Assembly (NCBI GenBank): GCA_937922805.1
Contig: CALAJV010000002.1
Span: forward strand, 179,830 to 243,829
Reading direction: 5' to 3'
Length of the DNA stretch: 64,000 nucleotides
Origin: an uncultured Acidimicrobiales bacterium
GTDB lineage: Bacteria > Actinomycetota > Acidimicrobiia > Acidimicrobiales > SZUA-35
The notes beneath the pieces were generated by a model. The model saw only the letters and a program-made list of their open reading frames with translations, was not told the DNA's origin and did not search any database. The translations under genes were made by a program, and so were the position numbers. This document shows positions 9,036 to 17,290 of the stretch, piece after piece. Each line of letters opens with the position of its first letter. Within the stretch, counting starts at the first letter, position 1.

Positions 9036-9653
9036 TTATCGGTTGCGTTCGGCTAGGGCAACCCGGATCATTGGCCCATACTGCACAATGAGCGAGTACC
9101 AGCTATATCCAAGTCCAGGAATGGCGAAGATCCAGGCCAACCACCGCAGGACTGGAGCATACGAAAGCGTGCTGGCGGCACCGAGAAACATTGGAAAGGC
9201 GAACATGAGCAGGAAGGCTCCAGTCTTGCCTTCCCACGTGACATCGAATGGCTTTACTCCAATAATGCCGAGCAAGATTGCTGTAAGTGCAACGATAGCT
9301 TCTCGCCCAAAAGCGAGAATCGCTATCGCAAGTGGAATCGACCCATCAATCACAATTGCTGGAACCGCTACCAGAAACATTAAGCGATCGACTGTGGGAT
9401 CGAACAATGCACCAAAGTTCGTTCCCTGATCTAGCCGGCGAGCGAGCCAGCCATCGACCCAATCGGTTGCGCCTAGACCTGCCAACAGCCAAGCTGCCGC
9501 CGCTCGGTGCTCACGACCGAACAGCAACCAGACGAAGACGGGGATACAGCACAACCGCATCAGCGTAAAAACATTTGGCCAAGTGACTATCTCTGACCGG
9601 CTGAACGAAATACCAGCCAAGCCATTTCCATCACGCCCGCTAGAAGTGACCAT
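9036..9653 (-). CDS. CDP-alcohol phosphatidyltransferase (PgsA-like)
   Basis: Integral membrane enzyme of phospholipid synthesis that swaps CMP for an alcohol on CDP-diacylglycerol. The full signature D-x2-DG-x2-AR-x8-G-x3-D-x3-D is present in DWVDGWLARRL plus GALFDPTVDR. About six hydrophobic segments follow, within 205 aa. The opening WPNVFTLMRLCCIPVF fits the phosphatidylglycerophosphate synthase branch, but the alcohol acceptor is not proven. Confidence 0.9.
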   Translation of the reverse strand: MVTSSGRDGNGLAGISFSRSEIVTWPNVFTLMRLCCIPVFVWLLFGREHRAAAAWLLAGLGATDWVDGWLARRLDQGTNFGALFDPTVDRLMFLVAVPAIVIDGSIPLAIAILAFGREAIVALTAILLGIIGVKPFDVTWEGKTGAFLLMFAFPMFLGAASTLSYAPVLRWLAWIFAIPGLGYSWYSLIVQYGPMIRVALAERNR

Positions 9654-9715
9654 GCTCAGTCCCCCGATCCGATCCCCGAAATCCCTGGATCAAAATGGGC
9701 AACGGGACACATCTC

Positions 9716-11200
9716 TCAACCCCGAACATAGAGATAGACCCCATTTGGTTCATCAGCCACCTGCTGTACAAATTGCTGTGAAGACATACCTCTATCAAAG
9801 GCGTCACGGTCCTCCATGGTTCGATCGGGTATCTCACTTTCCACCACCAGCACGGCCCGGGTAAAGGCCGGAAAGCCCATGTTCACTGCCGAAGGTTGCT
9901 GATCTGATTCGAGTGGATAAAGCCAGGGTCGCTCGGCCAGCGCGGCCAATGCAGCCGGTGAAGCTCGGATCGGCACATCCTCGTCAAGCTTGTCGACCGC
10001 GTCGGCGACTGCCTCATCTACGGGATCAAGCCGACCCCACTCCCACGGCCGCTCGTATGGCGACGTCAGCGAGGTGCTAGCGAACAACATAACCGCGGCT
10101 ACCACCAACGTACTTAGCAGACGCACATCGAGGAAGACCCGATCTACTCCCATATTGCCGAGTCGATTTAGCGCGAAGGTAGCGGAAATCATGACAAAGG
10201 CCAACAACATCGATGCCCGTTCGGCAAACGCATCTTCAGCTGTGCTTGTCACCAGGTAAAGCCCTGCCAACGGTAGAGATGGCAGAAGATAGCGAAGCGA
10301 GAGTAAGGGCAGAAAGATGACGGGCGCCAGAAGCGAAACGACAAGAAGCATATTGTCTTGCACGACAAGGTTCCGCAGCGACTCGACTGGATCACGTAGT
10401 GACTGCAGCACAACGTCGCCGAGCCCTTGGCCGCCATAGCCGCTTCGGGTACCGGCACCGGCGTCGCCGACGATCAAGGGCTGCGCGACTAAGAGCAAAC
10501 CCAGCGACCAGATAAGACCGACTCCCAAAGTCCACAGCCCGGCTCGTCGTTCGCCGTCGCCGAGAACGACAAATCCCCATAGCCCCACCGCTAGACCTAG
10601 ATCTGCTCGGCAAGCCAGAGCAACTAAAACACAAAGCCAATACCAAACCCACTTTTTGGTCGACCCGAAGTAGGCCAGTCCGACAATGGCAGGAACCGCG
10701 ATCACTTCTGGATGGAAGTCGTCAATCCCAAGTCGGTGGGTTGCCGGATGTAACGCATAGGCAAGAACCAGAGCCGATGCCGCTCCAACTCGGAGATTGG
10801 CTACGTGTCGAGCTAGCCGCCAGATCGGTACCACGGTCAACCCGAGCGCCATCCCTTGGGTGACGATCAGTAGTTTTGTCGGAGCGAAAGCGATGCCTAG
10901 CAAGCCCAGCGGATAAAGAATAAACGACCAGTGAAGCTCAAGGACATGCACGTCAGTTCCAAACATCGATGCCCTCGGCACATACCCTTCACCGATCAAC
11001 CAGACCGCTTGGCTGTAACCAGCGAGGTCGACACCGCTATCGAACCCGGCGAGCCGATCAAGTCCGAGTCGAATAATGTACGCGCTAAGCAGGAATCCGA
11101 CGATAGTTGGAATCCAGCGATCTCCAATCCCACCCTCGAGGCGTGCTTGAGCCCGTATAAGCGATCGCCGGACCCGACGTTGGATCGATACCTCGCTCAT
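9716..11200 (-). CDS. DUF2079 polytopic membrane protein
   Basis: About 494 aa with roughly ten membrane helices and a soluble C-terminal part. FDSGVDLAGYSQAVW near residue 60, LHWSFILYPLG and GIDDFHPEV are typical of DUF2079, a family resembling GT-C membrane glycosyltransferases with an acidic luminal loop. Function is unknown. The start is set at the ATG at 11198-11200; a GTG four codons upstream is possible. It lies just after the SRAP gene on the same strand. Confidence 0.8.
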   Translation of the reverse strand: MSEVSIQRRVRRSLIRAQARLEGGIGDRWIPTIVGFLLSAYIIRLGLDRLAGFDSGVDLAGYSQAVWLIGEGYVPRASMFGTDVHVLELHWSFILYPLGLLGIAFAPTKLLIVTQGMALGLTVVPIWRLARHVANLRVGAASALVLAYALHPATHRLGIDDFHPEVIAVPAIVGLAYFGSTKKWVWYWLCVLVALACRADLGLAVGLWGFVVLGDGERRAGLWTLGVGLIWSLGLLLVAQPLIVGDAGAGTRSGYGGQGLGDVVLQSLRDPVESLRNLVVQDNMLLVVSLLAPVIFLPLLSLRYLLPSLPLAGLYLVTSTAEDAFAERASMLLAFVMISATFALNRLGNMGVDRVFLDVRLLSTLVVAAVMLFASTSLTSPYERPWEWGRLDPVDEAVADAVDKLDEDVPIRASPAALAALAERPWLYPLESDQQPSAVNMGFPAFTRAVLVVESEIPDRTMEDRDAFDRGMSSQQFVQQVADEPNGVYLYVRG

Positions 11201-11233
11201 GACCAGCGGCACCCAGGTTGTTCCAGCGAGACG

Positions 11234-11959
11234 CTACGCACCGACGGCCCCTTCGTCTATCTCGACCAAGGCCCGATTGTTGTTGGCAACACTATTAACC
11301 GCAGTTGAAACGGGATGGGTCACTAAGAGATCATCAGGCGCCGGTTGGAGTAGTGACATCAGATACTCATCGGTGGTTTGTTCGGCCAGCCAGTTGTCCC
11401 ATGCCTTAGGGGCAACCAAGACGGGCATACGGTTGTGGATCGGCGCCATTGTTCCGTTCGGTCTACACGTCAAGATTGTAAATGTCTCGACTGCTGGTCT
11501 GCTTTCATCGCGAGATCCGTCGTCGTCGTTATTCCACCATCGCTCCCACAACCCAGCAAACACGACTGGCTCACCATCAGCGCGCTGAATATAGTGAGGC
11601 TGTTTAACTTTTTGACCTTGCACCTGGGCCCATTCGTAGAAACCGTCAGCAGGCACAAGACATCGGCGGCGGGCGAACGCCTTCTTGAACGCTGGTTTCT
11701 CAAGAACAGTTTCTGCTCGGGCGTTGATCATCTTCGAGCCAATCTTGAGGTCTTTGGCCCAGAATGGGACCAAACCCCACCGAAGAGGACTGAGCTGGCG
11801 AACGGCGACACCATCTGAATTCTCAGCCTTGCGTACGACATATACCTCGCTAGTCGGAGCCACGTTGTAGCTAGGCTCTATCGGTTGATCAGGTAGCTCC
11901 GCGCCAAAGTATCGGGCTAGCTCATCAGGAGGAGATGCAGAGACAAAGCGGCCGCACAT
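11234..11959 (-). CDS. SOS response-associated peptidase (SRAP, YedK/HMCES family)
   Basis: Protein of 241 aa that crosslinks to abasic sites in single-stranded DNA and shields them. Catalytic Cys2 is present right after the initiator Met (MCGRF). NARAET, CLVPADGFYEW and the active histidine in IHNRMPV are all intact. The ATG at 11957-11959 is fixed by the need for Cys2 to become the N-terminal residue. Confidence 0.95.
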   Translation of the reverse strand: MCGRFVSASPPDELARYFGAELPDQPIEPSYNVAPTSEVYVVRKAENSDGVAVRQLSPLRWGLVPFWAKDLKIGSKMINARAETVLEKPAFKKAFARRRCLVPADGFYEWAQVQGQKVKQPHYIQRADGEPVVFAGLWERWWNNDDDGSRDESRPAVETFTILTCRPNGTMAPIHNRMPVLVAPKAWDNWLAEQTTDEYLMSLLQPAPDDLLVTHPVSTAVNSVANNNRALVEIDEGAVGA

Positions 11960-12042
11960 TGCTATGCACGGTACTCGATTCCGGAGTCAATAGCCGGGTT
12001 AACCAAGACCTGCTCACTAAAGTAACTAGGTCGAACAATCTT

Positions 12043-12048
12043 TAGAAT
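12043..12048 (+). promoter_or_regulatory. -10 hexamer TAGAAT, leaderless start of the HIT gene
   Basis: TAGAAT (5 of 6 to TATAAT) ends exactly 6 nt before the ATG at 12055. No ribosome site lies between. Confidence 0.6.
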
Positions 12049-12054
12049 GAGAGC

Positions 12055-12480
12055 ATGACAACGATCTTCACTCGGATAATGGATGGCGAAATCCCGTCTC
12101 GGATGATTTGGGAGGATGATCAATGCGTTTCGCTCCTTGACGTTCGGCCCCTCACCCCAGGCCACGCCCTAGTTGTCCCTCGCCGAGAAATCGATCAATG
12201 GACCGATCTAGGCAGTGAAGAAGCTGCTCATCTTATGCGAGTTGCCCAAATTGTTGGTGCCGCCCAAAAAGAGATCTTCTCGGCGGCTCGTGTTGGCCTG
12301 ATGATCGCCGGATTTGAAGTCCCGCACGCCCACGTTCACGTTTTCCCAGTCAACGCCATGTCGGACTTTAATTTCGCTCAAGCCAACACCAATCCGGACC
12401 AAGACGAGCTCGACGCCCATCTAGCAATGCTGAAGGCCAAGCTAAGAGACGATGGGCACGCCGAGGCAGCAGCCGGCTAG
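12055..12480 (+). CDS. HIT family protein
   Basis: Nucleotide hydrolase/transferase of the histidine triad family, 141 aa. The triad HAHVHVFP (HxHxHxxP) is intact, and the N-terminal IFTRIMDGEIPS and PLTPGHALVVP are canonical for HINT/HIT proteins acting on purine-nucleoside phosphoramidates or related molecules. Convergent with the epoxide hydrolase gene. Confidence 0.93.
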   Translation: MTTIFTRIMDGEIPSRMIWEDDQCVSLLDVRPLTPGHALVVPRREIDQWTDLGSEEAAHLMRVAQIVGAAQKEIFSAARVGLMIAGFEVPHAHVHVFPVNAMSDFNFAQANTNPDQDELDAHLAMLKAKLRDDGHAEAAAG

Positions 12481-12539
12481 ACGCGTAATCCTGATTATTG
12501 ATACGTCATTTGAGCCGTGCCAAGTCCTGGGTTCGTTCG

Positions 12540-13727
12540 CTACGACATCGTGGTCCTGAAGAACTTCCGCACGTCGTCGACAAAGGCTTCCGGCTGTTCC
12601 AAAGCAGCAAAGTGTCCGCCCTTGGCCATATCAGTCCAGTGAGTAATGTTGTAGCCAACTTCGCACCATCGACGGGGCGCTTGAATAATCTCTTTGGGAA
12701 ACGATGCGACACCAGTCGGGATTTCCACTCGAGTTCCCTGCCCGAACGTGCCGAAACTCTCCCAGTACAGACGACCCGATGAACCTCCTGTTTTGGTCAA
12801 CCAGTACAACATCACGTTGTCTAGGAGCTGATCTTTGCTGAGCACATTTTCTGGGTGACCATCGCAGTCCATCCAGGACCAGAACTTCTCAACGATCCAA
12901 GCCATTTGCCCAACTGGCGAATCAACCAACGCATACGCCAACGTTTGCGGTCGGGTACTTTGCTGTTTGGAGTAGCCCGAGTCCCAGTCTTGATAATATT
13001 GGAGTCGCTCGAGGGCTCGCCGCTCCTCAGCAGTCGGATTCTCAAGCGCTTGGGCATCGGGACGACCACGCGGCATATTGGTGTGGATTGCAGCACACCC
13101 ACCGCCCCGCCCGCTACCAAGGCGACCGATCTCAGTGGTGACCATGGCGCCCCAATCGCCACCCTGGGCCCCATAGGCCTCGTACCCGAGCCCAATCATT
13201 AGCTCGTCCCAGGCCCGAGCTATTCGCTCTACTCCCCAGCCGGTTCGGGACGGCTTCGCTGAAAAGCCGAACCCCGGGAGTGACGGGCATACAACGTGGA
13301 AAGCGTCGGCGGCGTCGCCGCCATATCTAGTCGGGTCGGTGAGAGGTCGAATCACATTTGAAAATTCTGCGACCGAACCAGGCCAGCCGTGGGTGAGAAC
13401 AAGTGGTGTTGCCGATTCGTGAGGCGACCTCTGGTGGATGAAGTGAATTGCCAACTTGTCGGCTGGCTCACCCCCTGCGTCGTTGGCGTTCCCACCGCTA
13501 AGTTCGGCTGTGTAGTGATCAAACTGGTTCAGGAGCACTTCTCGCGATCGCCAGTCATAGGAATTCTCCCAATAATGTGCGAGCTCACGCACATAGCTCA
13601 GCGGTATCCCCTGCGACCAATCGTCGACCGTCTCCGCTTCAGGCCATCGAGTGGCGCTTAGGCGCCGTTGAAGATCGGCCAATTCATCGTCATTAAACCC
13701 GACTGAATAAGGGATAACAGAGAACAC
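12540..13727 (-). CDS. Epoxide hydrolase (alpha/beta hydrolase with EHN domain)
   Basis: A 395-aa enzyme with the N-terminal epoxide hydrolase domain (FNDDELADLQRRL, YDWRSREVLLNQFDHY) followed by an alpha/beta-hydrolase core. HGWPGSVAEF holds the oxyanion loop and GAQGGDWGAMV the nucleophilic Asp; a late GHFAALEQPE supplies the catalytic His. It should open epoxides to diols; the physiological substrate is unknown. The GTG start has AGGAG 5 nt upstream. Confidence 0.9.
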   Translation of the reverse strand: MFSVIPYSVGFNDDELADLQRRLSATRWPEAETVDDWSQGIPLSYVRELAHYWENSYDWRSREVLLNQFDHYTAELSGGNANDAGGEPADKLAIHFIHQRSPHESATPLVLTHGWPGSVAEFSNVIRPLTDPTRYGGDAADAFHVVCPSLPGFGFSAKPSRTGWGVERIARAWDELMIGLGYEAYGAQGGDWGAMVTTEIGRLGSGRGGGCAAIHTNMPRGRPDAQALENPTAEERRALERLQYYQDWDSGYSKQQSTRPQTLAYALVDSPVGQMAWIVEKFWSWMDCDGHPENVLSKDQLLDNVMLYWLTKTGGSSGRLYWESFGTFGQGTRVEIPTGVASFPKEIIQAPRRWCEVGYNITHWTDMAKGGHFAALEQPEAFVDDVRKFFRTTMS

Positions 13728-13970
13728 ATCGACTCCTGGGTATCGCCGTTCGGTTCCGGACGAACTCTGTTATCTTCGCCCATGTGGACCCAGTTCGTCG
13801 AGATGAGGCAATCTCCTACCAGCCAGGTGGAGCCAAAAGATTGATTTTCTCGCGGTTTCTAGCAACAATCACCGTCTAGCACCAACAAGCGACGCCTAGA
13901 ATCGGCTACCGTTACGTCTGGACGTTTTTCTGGGCGCCAAGATCCACGAGCTAGGCGTATTAGGGCCCAA

Positions 13971-15953
13971 ATGACTGAGCTTTTCGAGAACATCGTACGT
14001 GTTTTGGCCAGTGAACAAAGCAGTCGCGCCCTAGCCGACGAATTTCGAATTGAGTCGGCCGAAGCGGCAGGCAGTGCAGCTGAGTTGTGCATCCCGGTTG
14101 TGCTCGTCAATCTCAGCCGGGTCGCAAACGATCCGATCACTATCGGGCCGCTCATGTCTGCGTTGCGTTCGGTCGAAACCGCGGGCCTTGCCACCCCTGG
14201 GCCGACTATCCAAGCTGGGCTCTATGAACCGTTCGGATCCGAACTTGTTCAGATACTGCTCGGCAGTCGTCGAGAAAAAGTCGCAGGTGTTGTCGCAGCC
14301 GGCGCCGGTATAAGCGAACGCAGCGCTCAGTGGCTACTGTCCCCCGTTGCTTGGGCCGTAATGGCATCAATAGCGGAACGATATGGAAATAGGTTGGCCG
14401 AGCAGTCGCTAATAGCCATCCTCAAGCAAGAATACCTTGCTCTTTTGGATGGAGGTTGGGAACCATGGTTAGAAGCAACCGGTGATACCGCAATAGCGGC
14501 CAATACTGATGAGCATCGAGCTATTCAAGCGGCGGCCCAAGACACCGCAGCCGAGAGAATCCAAACTTTTAGTAAGTATCCTCCTCCAGTCAGACGAGAC
14601 CAGCGGTTCTCATCGGAGCTAGAAGGATCTCGGGATGCTGGACACAACCAACCACACGTAGATTCAACATCAGGGATTACTTATGGATCCGATGAAGCCA
14701 GCGAAGGTTCTTCGGCGAGCCAAGATGACCCGTCGATCCAGCACGGTGGAACTAGCCAACGACTGGGACCAAAGGCGCGTCCGAATCAGGGCGTCGGAGT
14801 TGCCGAAGCGGAGCAACGAGGGACGCGGCTACCAATTGTCTTCGGCGTTGTCGTCGCGGCTGCGCTCGGAGCCTTACTTTGGCTGTTCTTGTTCCGAAAC
14901 GAAGCACCAGATTTGGAAGCCATTGCCTCCACCGACGAGGCCGAAGAGTCAACTGAAGAGACTTCGACCACCGTCGCCCCGGCATCAGCAGAAATCGACG
15001 ATGACAATGCAAGTAACGATGACAACACGGTAGCCGACGGCGAAACCAACGACGGTATTGTCCAGATCGATGTCCTAATGTCGGATCCACTGGGCCGGAC
15101 TGAGGCCACTGGAATCGCCGAGATTCGCCTCGACGCCGACAAGGGCGAGATTTGCTACAACGTGACGTCAGACGGACTCGAGGCTCCCTATGACACCCAT
15201 ATCCATATCGGCCCTGCCGATGTAAAAGGTCCAATCGTTGTTGACTTCGGCGCCCGAAATAGTGGCGATATCGGCTGCATTACTGTTCCGGCTACTGAAA
15301 TCGATGCCATCATCGCCGACCGATCGGGACACTACTACGAGCTTCACGAACCAGAAGGCGAAATCACGATTCGAGCGCAACTGTCAGAGGTCGTCGAAGA
15401 AAAGGCAACTCCAACCAACCAGTTCGATCCGACCGGCGGTGGAGCCCGAGCGGTGATCGAGGCCGGGCGGATAACGCTAAGGGGCGACGTTGCTGATCAG
15501 GCGACAGTCGATTTTCTAATGCAAGAATTCTCGACTGTAGACTCAAACGAAACCGAATTAGTCAACGAGCTGAGGATCGTTCCGAACTCGCCAGCTCCAT
15601 CTGGGCTGATCGAAGTCAACGATGAGATATTGTTCGCAGTAGCATCGGCCGAGTTAGATTCAGTCGAGGGTTCTGTCATCGAGGACTTGGCCAACTTGTT
15701 CCGAGCTCGCCCCGATTGGACGATGGCGGTCGTTGGTCATACCGACAATACTGGCGCACCGGTCGACAATCTCGAGCTATCGCTTCGCCGAGCCGACGCG
15801 GTTCGAGATGCGCTGATTGAGCTTGGAGTCGACGGAGAGAATCTTCGAACTCAAGGAGCTGGAGACACTCAACCGATCTTCAGCAACCAAACTGAGAACG
15901 GGCGAGCCCGTAACCGCCGGATCGAGTTTAGGGTTGACCCACCTTCGAGGTAG
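13971..15953 (+). CDS. DUF937-TM-CHRD-BON-OmpA multidomain envelope protein
   Basis: A 660-aa protein with an unusual domain order. Residues 1-165 resemble DUF937. A low-complexity stretch leads to one membrane helix near 282-303 (LPIVFGVVVAAALGALLW), then an acidic Thr/Ser linker. Residues about 360-475 resemble a CHRD domain (THIHIGPADVKGPIVVDF). A BON-like segment follows (about 490-540, AGRITLRGDVADQ). The end is an OmpA domain (VVGHTDNTG, RRADAVRDAL, NRRIEFRV) that in other proteins binds peptidoglycan. The DUF937 part would be cytoplasmic and the rest outside. Domain calls are by eye. Confidence 0.82.
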   Translation: MTELFENIVRVLASEQSSRALADEFRIESAEAAGSAAELCIPVVLVNLSRVANDPITIGPLMSALRSVETAGLATPGPTIQAGLYEPFGSELVQILLGSRREKVAGVVAAGAGISERSAQWLLSPVAWAVMASIAERYGNRLAEQSLIAILKQEYLALLDGGWEPWLEATGDTAIAANTDEHRAIQAAAQDTAAERIQTFSKYPPPVRRDQRFSSELEGSRDAGHNQPHVDSTSGITYGSDEASEGSSASQDDPSIQHGGTSQRLGPKARPNQGVGVAEAEQRGTRLPIVFGVVVAAALGALLWLFLFRNEAPDLEAIASTDEAEESTEETSTTVAPASAEIDDDNASNDDNTVADGETNDGIVQIDVLMSDPLGRTEATGIAEIRLDADKGEICYNVTSDGLEAPYDTHIHIGPADVKGPIVVDFGARNSGDIGCITVPATEIDAIIADRSGHYYELHEPEGEITIRAQLSEVVEEKATPTNQFDPTGGGARAVIEAGRITLRGDVADQATVDFLMQEFSTVDSNETELVNELRIVPNSPAPSGLIEVNDEILFAVASAELDSVEGSVIEDLANLFRARPDWTMAVVGHTDNTGAPVDNLELSLRRADAVRDALIELGVDGENLRTQGAGDTQPIFSNQTENGRARNRRIEFRVDPPSR

Positions 15954-15989
15954 TAAGCCCCGTTTAAGCCATGTAACCCGGCTTTATTA

Positions 15990-16739
15990 TTAGGCAGTGT
16001 TGACCACTCGGAACGCTTCGGCGCGGCGCGGTTTCTCCATACCTCCTTGCTCAGCCAATCGCTCACCCCACTCGCCCATCATCACGTTGAGATCTGATTC
16101 TGCATCTCGCTTCGCAACCTGCGATGCGTGCGAGCGAAGGGCGGCGATCTTCTGATCGAAGACATCAGTTATATCGACATATAAGTCAGGCTCGTTTTGA
16201 GAAACCCACATCTCCGGGACTGTGTGAGGATCAAAACCCTCATCGAGCAGCTCGGAAGTGAAGGCCCGCGGATTTCGAGCATCCGGGTAGACGGCGCTCA
16301 TCGTAGCCTCAGCGGTCGCTGTATGGTCAGGGTGAGAGCCATAGGTGCTTTCGAGATTTCGAAACGGCGATTGGGTGATTACGACGTCGGGCCGTTCGAT
16401 TCTGATAACCCGAGCGATACTGCAGCGCAAAGCCAACGTTGCTTCGACCATTCCATCGGGATAATGCAACCAATGGAGCCTGTCGACCCCCACCTTTGCG
16501 GCGGCTGCCGTTTGCTCTGCCTCACGGGTTTTCGCTAATTCCCCGGCGCTCACCGTCATATCATCTTCACCGGCCTCGCCGGATGTAACCAGGCAATAGG
16601 CAACGTCGCTTCCTGCCGCCGTTAGCTGGGCGACCGTTCCAGCAACGCCGAAATCGATGTCGTCTGGATGGGCTACAACAACCAAAACCCGCTCAGGGGC
16701 TGGTCGCATTCCTTCTGAAGTCAATATTTGTCCTTGCAC
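15990..16739 (-). CDS. PIG-L family N-acetylglucosaminyl deacetylase-like protein
   Basis: Zinc-dependent deacetylase of 249 aa. VVAHPDDIDFG carries the HPDD metal/catalytic motif, and GSHPDHTATAEA provides the third metal ligand. Actinobacterial relatives include MshB and Mca of mycothiol metabolism and various sugar deacetylases; which applies here is not decided. The GTG start at 16737-16739 has TACGGT exactly 6 nt upstream, or alternatively uses the GGAG within that spacer. Confidence 0.9.
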   Translation of the reverse strand: MQGQILTSEGMRPAPERVLVVVAHPDDIDFGVAGTVAQLTAAGSDVAYCLVTSGEAGEDDMTVSAGELAKTREAEQTAAAAKVGVDRLHWLHYPDGMVEATLALRCSIARVIRIERPDVVITQSPFRNLESTYGSHPDHTATAEATMSAVYPDARNPRAFTSELLDEGFDPHTVPEMWVSQNEPDLYVDITDVFDQKIAALRSHASQVAKRDAESDLNVMMGEWGERLAEQGGMEKPRRAEAFRVVNTA

Positions 16740-16745
16740 TACTCC

Positions 16746-16751
16746 ACCGTA
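16746..16751 (-). promoter_or_regulatory. -10 hexamer TACGGT upstream of the PIG-L gene
   Basis: Reads TACGGT on the minus strand and ends 6 nt before the GTG at 16739. The spacer contains GGAG, so a very short leader is also possible. Confidence 0.4.
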
Positions 16752-16810
16752 GAGCCAACAACCCGAGATTCACCGCTTCCGATCTGGCTTTGCCTCTTAG
16801 ACCTAAGTGG

Positions 16811-16816
16811 CATACT
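16811..16816 (+). promoter_or_regulatory. -10 hexamer CATACT upstream of the selenoprotein gene
   Basis: CATACT (4 of 6 to TATAAT) ends exactly 6 nt before the GTG at 16823, the same spacing as at many other genes in this window. This supports GTG 16823 as a leaderless start. Confidence 0.45.
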
Positions 16817-16822
16817 GGGAGG

Positions 16823-17290
16823 GTGACTATTCGATACAAACTCTCCGGTGCTCCGCTTTCGTATGCCATGGCGTTGGTTGACGGGACGGCCGACCACTAC
16901 AAACGCTTCGGATCCGCACTGTGGTCTGATGACCAGAAAGTAGCGCTTTCATTGAAGGAGCTTGTTTTTCTTCGAAGTTCTGTGGTGAACCGCTGTCCGA
17001 CTTGACTATCGAGCCATGTTGCCTCGGCGAGGCAACGAGGTGTGAGTGAGGAAGAAATCGATGGAGTCGAGCAACCCGAGGTTTGGGACGATGTGTTCGA
17101 TGACGAGGCTAGAGCGGTTCTGCGCTTAGCCGATGCGTTGTGCGGTGACTCCTCGAACATACCCGAAGACTTGGTCGGTGAACTTCGAACGCTGTTCGGT
17201 GAGCAAGATTTGGCCGAGCTCATCTTGGTTTGTGGCCAGGCTAATCTGAACAACCGGGCTGGAAACGCGGCTAAGCAGCTACTGGGCTAA
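16823..17290 (+). CDS. Probable selenoprotein: AhpD/carboxymuconolactone decarboxylase-like, with TGA read as Sec61
   Basis: Read through the TGA at 17003-17005 this is one 155-residue AhpD/CMD-fold protein. Before the TGA: SLKELVFLRSSVVNRCPT; after it: LSSHVASARQRGVSEEEI, then ARAVLRLADAL, all in one frame with no other lesion. The residues give Glu46, Cys58, Sec61 and His65, i.e. E-x11-C-x2-U-x3-H. That is the spacing of Glu118, Cys130, Cys133 and His137 in mycobacterial AhpD, so Sec takes the place of the peroxide-reactive cysteine. A SECIS-like hairpin follows. Likely role: thiol/selenol redox enzyme, such as peroxide reduction or disulfide exchange. The 3' end overlaps the convergent transporter gene by 4 bp. 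Alternative: a pseudogene or two small genes. Confidence 0.85.
17003..17005 (+). other. In-frame TGA, probable selenocysteine codon
   Basis: The TGA occupies the second position of a CxxC motif (TGT CCG ACT TGA) inside a continuous protein family alignment. It is followed 20 nt later by the loop of a strong hairpin. Confidence 0.82.
17011..17043 (+). promoter_or_regulatory. Putative bacterial SECIS hairpin
   Basis: GTTGCCTC (17018-17025) pairs perfectly with GAGGCAAC (17029-17036) around the loop GGC (17026-17028). After a wobble pair and one mismatch the lower stem continues with C-G pairs at 17014-17015/17039-17040. The loop begins with G and lies 20 nt after the TGA, inside the usual bacterial SECIS window. 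The element is translated as part of the coding region, as expected for SelB-bound bacterial SECIS. Confidence 0.78.

Noticed and set aside
13782..13844. 20-codon ORF after a TATCTT hexamer, possible leaderless small protein
   Set aside because: Spacing is 5 nt rather than 6-7, the peptide is short and without features, and it lies between two larger genes.
15954..15989. Possible terminator between the OmpA-domain gene and the PIG-L gene
   Set aside because: AAGCC/GGCTT gives only a 5-bp stem; too weak to call.
16790..17005. Interpretation as a normal 71-codon protein ending at TGA
   Set aside because: The product would stop inside the catalytic motif, and the downstream frame continues the same domain without a gap or its own start signal.
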